Shown here: positions 46,315 through 55,947 of the stretch, one piece after another
Numbering within the stretch: the stretch's first letter is position 1
How the letters are laid out: every line of letters begins with the position of its first letter
Source of the DNA: Apiosordaria backusii
Taxonomy: Eukaryota > Ascomycota > Sordariomycetes > Sordariales > Lasiosphaeriaceae
DNA: 64,000 bases
NCBI GenBank assembly: GCA_030549205.1
Contig: JAUKTV010000005.1
Location: 2,604,001-2,668,000 of the forward strand
Direction: 5' to 3'
Program-made: the position numbers and the translations under genes
The notes under the pieces: generated by a model
What the model was told of the DNA's origin: nothing
What the model saw: the letters and a program-made list of their open reading frames with translations, nothing else
The model's database searches: none

Positions 46315-47473
46315 TTACCGCAACTGCCTCAAAATCTCCGTCAAAAAGTCCTCAAAGCTCAGCGTGATATACCCATCCCGATCCTCATCATACTTCTTGA
46401 ACACATCCGTCATCCTCTTGAGAGAAATACAAGCCTGTACAAACAAATCAAAGCTCATCATCCCTTCCCCTCTCTTATCATACGTCTTGAACAGAATCTT
46501 GATGAACCCGTCGCTGAGGCGGTACCTAAACGCCACCAGCGCGCCCTTGAATTCCTCCAGAGAGATGCCTCCTGACCGGTCCGTGTCGAACCGGTCAAAG
46601 AGCGTGCGCCAAGAGGCGAGGAAGGACCAGAGCCCGCAGAACTCTTCGAACCCGATGGTGCCCGAGCGGTCAGAGTCGAACATGCGGATCATCATGCGGA
46701 CGGTTTGGGGGTCGAAGGCGGTCCAGTCGCCGTTGACGAGGGCGGCGGAGAGTTCTTTTTCAGAGAGCTGGCCGGTGCCTTTGACTTTTGTTAGCTTAGG
46801 TAGTTGGATTGGAGGGGATATCCAGGTAGGAGCTCACCATCCTTGTCGACGGCTCGGAAGAGAGGGAGTAGAGTCGGGTCAGCGGCTCCATCGCGCGGGG
46901 CGGGACTCGGAGGTGGCCGGGAGCTGGCAGGGGGCCGGGTCTGTTGAACCGGGCGCCCCTGGGTAGCTGTCGGAGGGGGACTCATGCCACCGTACCGGTC
47001 CGGAGGCGGAGCGTGTCGTGGGGACAGTCGGCCGGCCTGGTCGTAGCGGTCGTAGTGTGAGTTTTTGTGCTCGATCGGGCGAGGCGGAGGTGGCTTGTTT
47101 TCGTATCGGGAGGATGGCGGGGGATCCTGATAAGATGGCGACTTTGGTCCTTTCTGATACGAAGGGGGGTGGTTGGTTAGCTTCTTCCACGTCTGATGCT
47201 GGAAGGGTAGGGATGCTCACTTGTTCTGGCTCCGCAAACCTGAAGGAGAGAAAACAATGTATCAGCAAAACAATACGATTATCAGGTGGCGGCGATGTGA
47301 GTGATGGAGGGGGAGGGAAGTGTCAATATGGTGGGGTTCCCCTGGCGCAAGCGCAAACCAAGAAGCCAACAAGAAGTCTTGATAACGGTGGTTTCGCGCC
47401 GGCGCGTGTCTCATGCATGCAGCAGCACTCACCTGGGGAGCTCATCTGGGTTGTAGGATCGGTTGTAGGCCAT
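46315..47473 (-). CDS. Penta-EF-hand calcium-binding protein (peflin/ALG-2/Pef1 type)
   Basis: Calcium-sensor adaptor of the PEF family; relatives bind ESCRT- and COPII-linked partners, and yeast Pef1 works in polarised growth. Exons in reading order, 47433-47473, 47221-47239 (19 nt), 46838-47153 and 46315-46778, join in phase to 279 residues. The N-terminal 115 residues are Pro/Tyr/Arg-rich (MAYNRSYNPDELPRFAEPEQ, then YEN-KPPPPRP), like the disordered head of peflin. Five EF loops follow: DKDGTGQLSEKE (split by intron 3), DSDRSGTIGFEE, DTDRSGGISLEE, the weaker DKRGEGMMSFDL and DEDRDGYITLSFED. Loops 1-3 have full ligand sets; loop 4 looks impaired. Two TATCAG acceptors 27 nt apart both keep frame for exon 3 (starts at 47153 or 47126). 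Confidence 0.9.
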
Positions 47474-48926
47474 CTTTGCAAGGAGGTGGTGGTTTGCGAC
47501 TGGAAAAATAAGATCGCCGCTGGTTGTTCTCCTGAGTGTGTCAGGTTTGAGGGTTGGTCGGTGGGGAGGCTGCAGTGGGAGGTCTTTGCGAGGGGTTATT
47601 AAGTAGTGTAATGTTCTCGTACTGCGCCAGGTGTTCAGGGTGCTCAGCCGCAGTTAGGTATGTCTGGAAAACAAGGCTTCCTTCCTTCACAGTCACTGGT
47701 GTTTTCTACACGAGCAGTGCCAACTGATGAGCCCAGAGAAAGGTTGGGACGAGACTGGGTGATATTACTTTACTTTCAGTTGCCCCTTATTCGACGCCGA
47801 GCGCTTGTGTCTTGTTCCACCAAGTGCTGGAGCGGTGCCCGATGCAGCGAAATGGTAGTGGGGATTTTACGGTAATTCTGCAGTATGAGATGTAATCATG
47901 GGAATCCGTCCCCTTGGCGCTGGAAAAAGCCACTCGGTGACGTTTCGTCGGTGCCGGTTCCGGTCGTGCAGTTACTACCCAGGCCGATTTCACAGCGCTG
48001 TTCAGCCCACACTCGAAACCTTGAAGGAATATGTACTGTCTATAAGATTGGACAGGCACGAAGTTTAATATCCTAATTTATCTTAACTCTCGTCTTTTCC
48101 TCCTATCTACAAGACGCAGATTACGAAGACGATGAGGTGGTCCAGTTGATCAAATTCCCTGTGGTCAGAGCGTCACAAGGGTCCATCACCAGGGCTCTCT
48201 CGGTGGGGTCATCTTTCACTGTGAGATCTGAGGGTTTCCACCCAGCTTCTTCGAGAAGGCTTGCTTCCACAAATCCGGACTAGTCTGGGTTTCAGCATTA
48301 TCGCAGACGAGTTTGATACCTGCAGCCTCCTTGCTCTGCTTTTCCTTGGGAGTCATCGTCAGGACCTTTTGGGCAGAAACCCAAGAGGCTGTAACGTCAG
48401 AGAGTGATAGTAGACCGTGGTACGTGAACTACGGCAGGCGGCATACGGTTGGGGTTACACTTGGTCAATATCGTAGGAGAAAAAGCACAACTCCAAAGCC
48501 CAACCTGCGTGCCTGACGAATACACGGATGAGTTGAATGTATGTTGATATCTCCAATGAGGCGATACGCGGACTGAAGCACGCTTGTTGGAGCTCCCGCA
48601 GCGGATAGTCCCACAAGCCGAACGGGATCCTCCACCTTTTGACAGGCGCTTGGGAAAGCTGGCACTGGAATTTGACCGCAACTTACCTTATGTAATACCT
48701 GAGCATAGCAGCACCTTCCACGCCGGCTTTAATAGTACGGCCGTTGCAGTCGTGGGCTCGGTCTGTGTGTTGAGTGCTCATACCCTTCGCTTAACCCAGT
48801 GAAGAGAACATCAAACCAAGAGGAGGACTCGAATTGTCTGATCTCTCCATTGGGTATCAGCTTGTTCTCATACACCACACCACACCACCCCAAGAAGGAT
48901 CCGACCTACTCCGTGTCGCTGTCAAC
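47474..48926. other. Divergent spacer, penta-EF and ChaC genes
   Basis: This 1.45 kb region between divergent genes has no supported gene. CACCACACCACACCACCCC-type pyrimidine/CA-rich sequence lies at about 48875-48895, just before the ChaC start. Confidence 0.65.
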
Positions 48927-50593
48927 ATGTCGGCCGAAAACCCCCAAGCCGAAGCCGATGAGTTTTGGCTGTTTGGATACGGGTAAGAATCCACACTGCC
49001 ATTAGAAAGGAGGGACATGAGAAAGAAACCCACCTAACTATGTCTGCTGTAAACACGAGGAGGCTAAATAGTCACTACAGGAGCTTGATCTGGAAACCGC
49101 CGCCGCATTTTGGTATGTCCACTCTACATTACCACCTACCTACCTGACCTTGGCCAACTCCACGTACCGATCGATACTGAGAGCCCCATTCTCTGGTTCC
49201 GGCAGCCGACGGCAGCTAATTTAGAGCCAAGACAGGAGAATCCCAGGCTGGGTGACAGGCTATGTGAGACGGTTCTGGCAAGTACGTGTGTCTGTGTGTG
49301 CCGATGTGTGTCGTGCATGTGTTCTGCGTCGCCTATGTTGTTGCCCTTGCAACCCTCCCGTGCTTCCCACCCCCAGTCGCCTCCCGAGCCTCCCCCTGAG
49401 CCTTTTCCCTTTTTCCCCTTCCCTTCCCGCTCCCGTATCCATCACCCCCACAGCTCGGACCAGCACCCTAACAACGTCTCCTACCTACTACATTCGTATG
49501 CCTTCCCATCATAATAGCTAACCGTCGCTTATAGGCAAGGTACATTTCTTCCTCCCATCCATTCAATCTTAGCCTCAACCCGGAACCGAACCCATGGTCA
49601 TAGCTTCTGGTTATTGTTCTCGCTTCTGCCAATTCTTTCTTCCACGTTGTTGTTTATCTCCAATGGCCATGTACCGGGCTAGATAAACAAGCAAACTGGG
49701 GGAGACCCGCTGGCTGGCTGGGTGGGTGCCAACTCAACGTCATCCCATCCAATCTCTTCTCATTGACTTGACGCAAGCCCGGCCAGCCAACCGGGCCTCC
49801 CTTCTGTTCCCGTGTTTTCCTACCCACCCTTCCTTTCAACCTCCTTCTCTCCCCAACCTTCTCAACCCAGGCGGTTCACTGACCTTCTCCTCTTTCGTCT
49901 TCCCCCCTCTACAGCGAAGACCACCGTGGCACCCCCGAAGCCCCAGGGCGAGTCGTGACTCTCATCTCGCGCGAATACTGGGAGCAGTTAACCGACCACC
50001 ATGACTCCGCCCCCGAAAAAGTCTGGGGAGTTGCCTACCGCATCATCCCCGAGCGCGTCGCCGAGGTGAAGGACTATCTCGACATACGCGAGATCAATGG
50101 ATACACAATCCACTACACCCCTTTCCACCCAGCGCCCAGCCTCAACCCCAACGACCCGTTGACTGCCCTACCCAAGCAACAGCCGATTCAAACGCTGGTC
50201 TACATCGGTACCCCCGACAACGAGCAATTCGTCGGCCCTCAGGACCCCCAGAAGCTAGCCGAGCACATCTATCGCAGCGAGGGCCCGTCCGGGTTGAATC
50301 GTGATTACTTATGGGGCCTGGAGAAAGCCCTCAACGAACTCAGTCTGGAAAGTGGTGATGAGCACGTCACAGACTTGTCGAATCGGGTCCGAGCTGTGGC
50401 AGCAGCGGCGGCGGAAGGGCAAGGAGTGGTGAGCCAGACTGACAAAGAAAAACAAATCCTGCGTGCTCAATCTCCTGTCAATGTCAGTCCGGAGGTTTCT
50501 TCTTCTTTGGAACATCAACATGAGCATCATCATCACGAGTTCAAAAAAGTCAGCAGCATAGACGAGCAAGAAGAGACAGAAAAGACTTCGTGA
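48927..50593 (+). CDS. ChaC-type gamma-glutamylcyclotransferase (glutathione-specific)
   Basis: Cytosolic enzyme that cleaves glutathione to 5-oxoproline and Cys-Gly (yeast Gcg1, animal ChaC). Five exons: 48927-48982, 49081-49112, 49232-49281, 49535-49539 and 49915-50593, giving 273 residues. The fourth exon is only 5 nt (GCAAG) and supplies Ala47 and most of the Ser48 codon; it restores FWQASEDHRGTPEAPGRVV, which agrees with the family pattern FWQxSxDHRGxP. The substrate-binding loop FGYGSLIW is split by intron 1. Other family blocks are DRRIPGWVTGYVRRFWQ, VWGVAYRIIPERVAEV and YLDIREINGY, with the catalytic Glu expected at 107. TLVYIGTPDNEQFVGPQ and GPSGLNRDYLWGLEKALNEL follow. The last 70 residues are an extension with a His-rich patch (248-255). 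Introns 3 and 4 (253 and 375 nt) are long for this window and pyrimidine-rich. Using the ATG-less frame at 49955 as a start would lose the active site. Confidence 0.92.
49282..49914 (+). other. Long pyrimidine-rich intron pair enclosing a 5-nt microexon
   Basis: Intron 3 (49282-49534) and intron 4 (49540-49914) of the ChaC gene flank exon GCAAG at 49535-49539. The plus strand at about 49330-49440 and 49800-49910 is dominated by C and T. The microexon is preceded by GCTAACCGTCGCTTATAG, a good branch site plus acceptor, and followed by the GTACAT donor. Confidence 0.75.
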
Positions 50594-51437
50594 TGGCGAA
50601 GTAAACAAACAAAGAACGCGCGCACTCAGAACCAAAAAGAGAGAAAATAAAACCAAGAGAAAACACAGCTACGAGTTTTTTTCCCCTCTTTTCCCATTCA
50701 TTGTTCCCTCCTTTCCCCCTATTCCCCTGTTTTGATGCTTTTCACATGGCGGCCTTGTCCCACCGATTTCTTCACCCCTTTTAAGTTCCCTGCTCTCGCT
50801 GAAGCATCACACACACCAACCCTCTCAACCGCCGGTTCTCGTTCCACTTGTCACACAGGACAGATAACCGCGGCATTAAACAAAAAGGAAACCCATGATA
50901 TTCCATTCCCCCTGGTTTATAACAATCCCTGTCCCAATACCCCCTATCTCCCAAGCCCACAGCCGTTTCGTCATCATAGTCCCACACACGCACACAAAGC
51001 AGAGCACAGCACACACGGGATATCCCTTTCCCAAAAGAAACAAAACAAGAGAACATATCAAAACAGCAGAAAATGCATTCAAAACAAAACTAAACAAAAA
51101 AGGCACAAAACAAGAACACGTCCAAAATTTCCAAGGGGCCGCACAGCATAGTTGCGTGCGGGTTGCTCGGTCCTTTCAGACAGAGATCGGCTAGGTATGA
51201 TAGACAACTGCCCAGTGGCCGTGTCTATTTACCCAACCATCCAAGAAATGGCAGTTAAGAGCAAAAACGTATCGGAAAAGATCGAGCGGGGTATATGTGT
51301 TCGTTCTCGAGGAGCAGCAAAAGCCTGATCGTACAGAAAACTTGACGGATGACGGACGGTTTTGGGTATCGGGTTTCGAAGTCATCTTTTAGAAGAAGCT
51401 GTTTGGAAGAGAGCCACGGTCTGGCCGATGGGGCAAC
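50594..51437. other. Convergent 3' region, ChaC and RRM genes
   Basis: This 844-nt spacer is A-rich on the plus strand at 50590-50670 and 51020-51120 and T/C-rich at 50680-50780. It contains no supported gene. Confidence 0.7.
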
Positions 51438-52274
51438 CTAATATCCTTGACCGGGACCCGGGTTGGGCTGCTGATGAGGTTGACCTTGCTGGGAGGGATC
51501 AGGGTATCCGTATGGCTGTTGCCAGGCTAGGGAGACTGTCAGTCATAGTTGTTCTCCGTTATCTTCTTTCCTATCGTCTTACCTTGCGGAGGGGCGGCAT
51601 AGCCTGCAGGGACAGCTTGGGAATATCCACGTCCATAAGGCTGGGCGTACACATTAGGTGGCATTCCGTACGGTTGCGGGGCGCCGTAGGCAATCGGCAT
51701 CGGAGAGCCTCCCATCTGAACTGCTCCATACCCACCGCGGCCGAAACCAGGAGCGCCTCCTCGTCCGCCACCTCTGGGACCAGTGTCCGAGGCCTTGTCG
51801 ACACGGATCTGACGCCCGTCGAATCTGAAAGATGGTTAGAGACTGCAAGGTCAAGGGGTTCGTGTGGGGACCAGGTACTCGATGTTGTTCATTGCAGAGA
51901 TGGCTTTTTGGGCATCGTCCGGGTTGGTGTACCTGACAAAGCCGAAACCTCTGCTACGTCCAGTGTCGCGATCCTTAACAACAACCTAGAAGGACAGATT
52001 AGAGACTGGAGCCATGGGGTTCCCGACCACCAACGCCGATGCTGAAGGGCGATAGTAACAAGGAACAAGAGCCGCACCAAATGAAAGCGCACCACGACAT
52101 ACTGCTTCTTCCACCACGCCGAACTCCTCAAATTTCTGCTTTAGGGTGGCCTCTTCAGTGTGCCATGCGAGGCCGCTGTGTCCTTGGTTAGCCAGTCGCC
52201 TGCCGCGGGTGGGGACAGAAGCAGAATCTGCAGTCTATTGGTCCTTTGTCTTACCCAATAAACAACTTGGACAT
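51438..52274 (-). CDS. Glycine-rich RRM RNA-binding protein
   Basis: Single-RRM protein of the glycine-rich, cold-inducible type, probably binding mRNA in nucleus or cytoplasm. Five exons in reading order, 52255-52274, 52103-52175, 51879-51985, 51583-51824 and 51438-51526, join in phase to 176 residues. The RRM spans residues 1-80. RNP2 is KLFIGGL and is split by intron 1. Between the motifs lies [20 protein letters not shown], and RNP1 is [10 protein letters not shown]. The domain closes with [17 protein letters not shown]. The tail is low complexity, first RGG-like ([19 protein letters not shown]) and then Pro/Tyr/Gln-rich ([19 protein letters not shown]), ending GPGQGY. Such tails favour condensate formation in relatives. 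The introns are 48-103 nt. Confidence 0.93.
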
Positions 52275-55200
52275 GCTGTCGGATTTCTTGATGCGCTGAT
52301 TGCACTGAGATGGAAGTCTCTTTCAGAAGACCTAGTGTGTAGTAGACACTAGCGCTCTTTAAGACCAAGTCGAGTTTTTGTTGGAGTGAGTGCGAGTCTT
52401 GGTGAGGAAGAAGAAGGTGAGGGTTGCTTGGAAGGGAAGAGCGGGGGCCAGGGGCTAAGTAGCACTGAATGATGCCTGCTGTTTGCCTCCAAAGAGTGTG
52501 GGTGAGAAAGAGACACTCCGAGAATGGATGACTCCCCTTCTTAACCGGCGAGTGTCGGAGGTGGATGTCGAGAGACGAGTGGCTCGATGATTTCAGCCGG
52601 GCAAGCAGTCTGTTTTCGATAAAATCAAGCCTTTGGTTCCTCCAAGCGAGAATGGGAGGATGGCAAGGGGAAGGACCGACAGTGGCCCAGGGAACAGTGG
52701 GGTGTTAGCGAAGTTGTGTTATGTGGTATGGGTCAAGGGTTCTCCAAAGATGTTCTGCGGTGCCGGTTGGTTGGTGGGAGATGGCACTCGGGGATGAAGG
52801 ACCAGAGCCGCTGGCAGTTGATGCTACCCGTCTTATATGCCAGTGGCTATTCCTGGGGAAGGACCCAAATACCGCTTCTGCCTTGGCCGCGTTTTGGTCC
52901 ATGACACAGGACCGTTGTCGTGAGCCGACGTCGGTCGCTCCCGTGCATCTTGTTGCTGCTGCCCCGGTTGATATTTTGTCAGGCATAATGATGGGAACAT
53001 GGTTATGTTCCCAGACAAGCATCAAACATACCAAAAGAACCGCAACCCCAGGACGGCTTTCGCTACGGGTGCCTGCCGCATGGAGGAGTGTGTAACATGT
53101 GTCGTTTGCACATAGAAGATCTGAAGAAGAGTCCAAACACTCCATACGAATACGCCGTGGCTCCTCATAGCTGCCCATGAGCTAGAGATTAGGATTGGTC
53201 AGAGTTTAGTCGTGAGATCCTTGAACAACGTCTCTCAGATCAGAGGACTGCCAAAACCCCACCTCACTGCCACTGATGACCCCCTGGTACTGTTGCAGCT
53301 GCTAGCTCAAATACTGACCCTGGCCTTGGATGTCTGTCCTATGAAGGGAAACCGCCTTGGTTTCGTCACCCTTGTTGCTCCTGCCCGCTGGGGAACTATC
53401 TTGCCTTGCCCAGAGATATGCCCAGGAAGGTTGTTTCTAGCTCGTGATCCAAGTTTTCTCCGATGCTGATCTCCTGAGCCCATCTACGTCCTAGCGGTGG
53501 GCCCGTTGACGAAGGCATTGGTGATGATTTTGCCGGCATTAGCAAATATGCGACTTTATTATGCATTTCCTTCCATCCTGGGTTGCCCAAGTGAAAGGAC
53601 AGCCTAGGGCTTCACTCCAAAGTCCGGTTTCCCATGAACAAAGGTAAGAGCAGCAAACGGGTGCTGGAAACAGATCCGAAAACCCCTGTCATCTTGGATC
53701 GCGGCCCTGTGGAACGGCTATCGATGGCAGGAAACAAGCCTGGAAACACACAAAACCCTTGCTGTGTTTGGTGTAGCGTGCGCCTAGCAGCTAAGAAACC
53801 GTTTGGCGCCCGCTCTACGCTAGGCCTATCCGTGGACCCGCTCCTCTGTGGTAAGTGAAGAGCTCCTGAAGTTCTCCTGGAGAGGGGGGCCAAACCGGCC
53901 ACCTCCGTAAACAAATTTTCAGGGCCACGATGATGCGTTCGATACAACTCCATGTGCATGCCTCCATCTTCTGTGCGCAGCATTCGAGTCCCAATAGAGA
54001 TTCCCAAAGCCAGGATCGGCTAGGGTGCAACGAGTCGTCCATAGAAGGAAAGTGGATATCAGCATGAAACGTGATTGAATGACCCAACAAGATGCGAAAC
54101 TTCACAGCATTTCGATCGCAGTGCAACCTCGACCGATCATGAAACCCATTGTCAACCCCTCGATGACCGCGTTCATATTCGGCGCTCAAGCTCACGATGA
54201 GAGCGTTCTTGCACCCACGTGTCTCTCGCAGCAAATACCACCTGACAAGATGTTCGTGGGCGATCCAGCTTCCAGAAAGTAATCCCTCCAGTCGATCTTG
54301 ACGGTATAGGTTTGACTGATCACACTGCAGCAAATCGGGCAAACGGGTCGGAGTGGACTGTTGGACGCAAAGATGCCGATGCCTCTTGGAGCTATGAACG
54401 ACGGTGCCTCTGCAAATTCCCACACAAAAGGAAGCATGAAGCAGAGCTTTTGATGGCCGGTCGTTATACCCTTCTTGATCTCTCTGCATGTGTGGTCTCG
54501 GGGCGAAGGAGATAGTTGAGGCGCGTCGTCTCGACACGCGATATGTTCCGCTGGTCCAGGCTTGGCAACGGTACCTCTTGCTAGGCATTGAAGCCATGAT
54601 GCGACCGCCTCAAGTGCTACCATAGGATGTCTTTCAATAGCGGATGAGCAGTCCCATAGCTTGGTATACTGCGGTACACTATCCTAAGTGTCGATCATCC
54701 CATTAACCGCTTCGTAGCCATCCAGGTCAGGGCGCAGTTGACCCAAGCTCCAAAGCTCTCCCCAAGGAGCTTTCGTTGCGGGGAAGTGGCATCATAGCTT
54801 CTTGCATGGGGACAGTGAAGGAAACGATCCTGGTTGCGAGGATCGGCCCATGTCGATTGAAACGCAGCGCAACTCATCACCTGGAGACGGGTGATGCGGT
54901 CCTCTGGAATTGCTCGTAAGCGCATATATTCTACACGGGTCCCGACAAGCCGTCATATGTGGGTGTGCTGGTACGTCAAGATAAAGCTGCTCTGGGACCC
55001 ACCACCGGATGGGTTTGGTGAATCACGGAGCCGGAACGTCCCTGCAAGTGAACTAAACAGGGAAGGCGAGCCATCAAACGGTCGTCCCACTTCGGCGAGG
55101 CTTCCCACTGGCTGTTTGCTGAGGTGCATATTCTCGGCTTGGCATGGGTTTGGACTGCATGGTTCCTCTGGCCAGTGCTCGGTCTTGACTGTCCATGATT

Positions 55201-55947
55201 TCCCAATTTCCCGGCCGGTTGTCGGTATTGGAACCAGGATGGAGAGATACCTGGCTGTCAACCATCCAGAGTCCTGTGCAGGGTCGCCAAGCTGGGCGAT
55301 GATGGCGGGTGGGCACAACCGAAGCTTGACCACTCGCAGACTCCCGAGAAGCATCCCGAGATCTTGGGAGTCCGGCTGGGTCTGGGGAATACGTGCGCAA
55401 GGCGGGAAAATAATGATGATATTTAGCCGTGGTGATGCCATATTTAGATCTGCGGAAGACTTAACGATGGATGTAACCGAAGGTTAAAGTGATTTCCAAC
55501 TCGCTGCTCAGCACTCTTGACGTGTGGAGAAGGTTGCTTGATCCGCAACAGGGGTTGAGATGACGGAAGGATGGACGAGAAGTCCAGGTCGATGGAACTT
55601 CACGGCCAAAGACAGTAGACTGCATAGAGGTGATGGATAGAACAGGTAAGAGAGACGTTTGTGCACAGACATTGGGATCGAGTTGGGACTTGATCGCCTT
55701 TGCTGGCGGCTCCTTCCGACTACGATGTAATGTAGGTACCGTACCTTCCAGGTCGGGTCCAGGCCGTGACAACTGAGTCGGACCCCGCCAGCGCCTACCA
55801 CTGGCATCATCGGAGAATGTCAGGAAGTAGCAAGGCATGATGTGCATCACTCAGAACCTCCCGCCGGGATAGCTCGGTACGGAAAGGGATACTCTATCTT
55901 GCAATCTTGTGCCTTTCCCTGGCCTTGTTGGCCCCGGCGGATTTGTC
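52275..55947. other. Largest gene-free divergent region (3.7 kb)
   Basis: Between the divergent RRM gene and the 702-residue orphan I find no gene I can support. Several frames of 130-260 codons overlap on opposite strands (for instance 53815-54597 minus, 54891-55487 plus, 54953-55441 minus), but none has family motifs, biased composition or consistent splice extensions. No terminal inverted repeats or transposase motifs were seen by eye. Confidence 0.5.

Noticed and set aside
47018..47602. 194-codon plus-strand frame antisense to the penta-EF gene
   Set aside because: Overlaps verified minus-strand exons that join in phase to a known family; the plus frame has no motif.
49955..50593. Single-exon start for the ChaC gene
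   Set aside because: The frame opens with GTG and lacks the FGYGSLIW substrate loop, which is found in properly spliced upstream exons.
53815..54597. 260-codon open frame on the minus strand in the large gap
   Set aside because: No motif, composition looks random (many Cys, His, Arg, Trp), competing frames overlap on the other strand, and no start context or splice partner is convincing.
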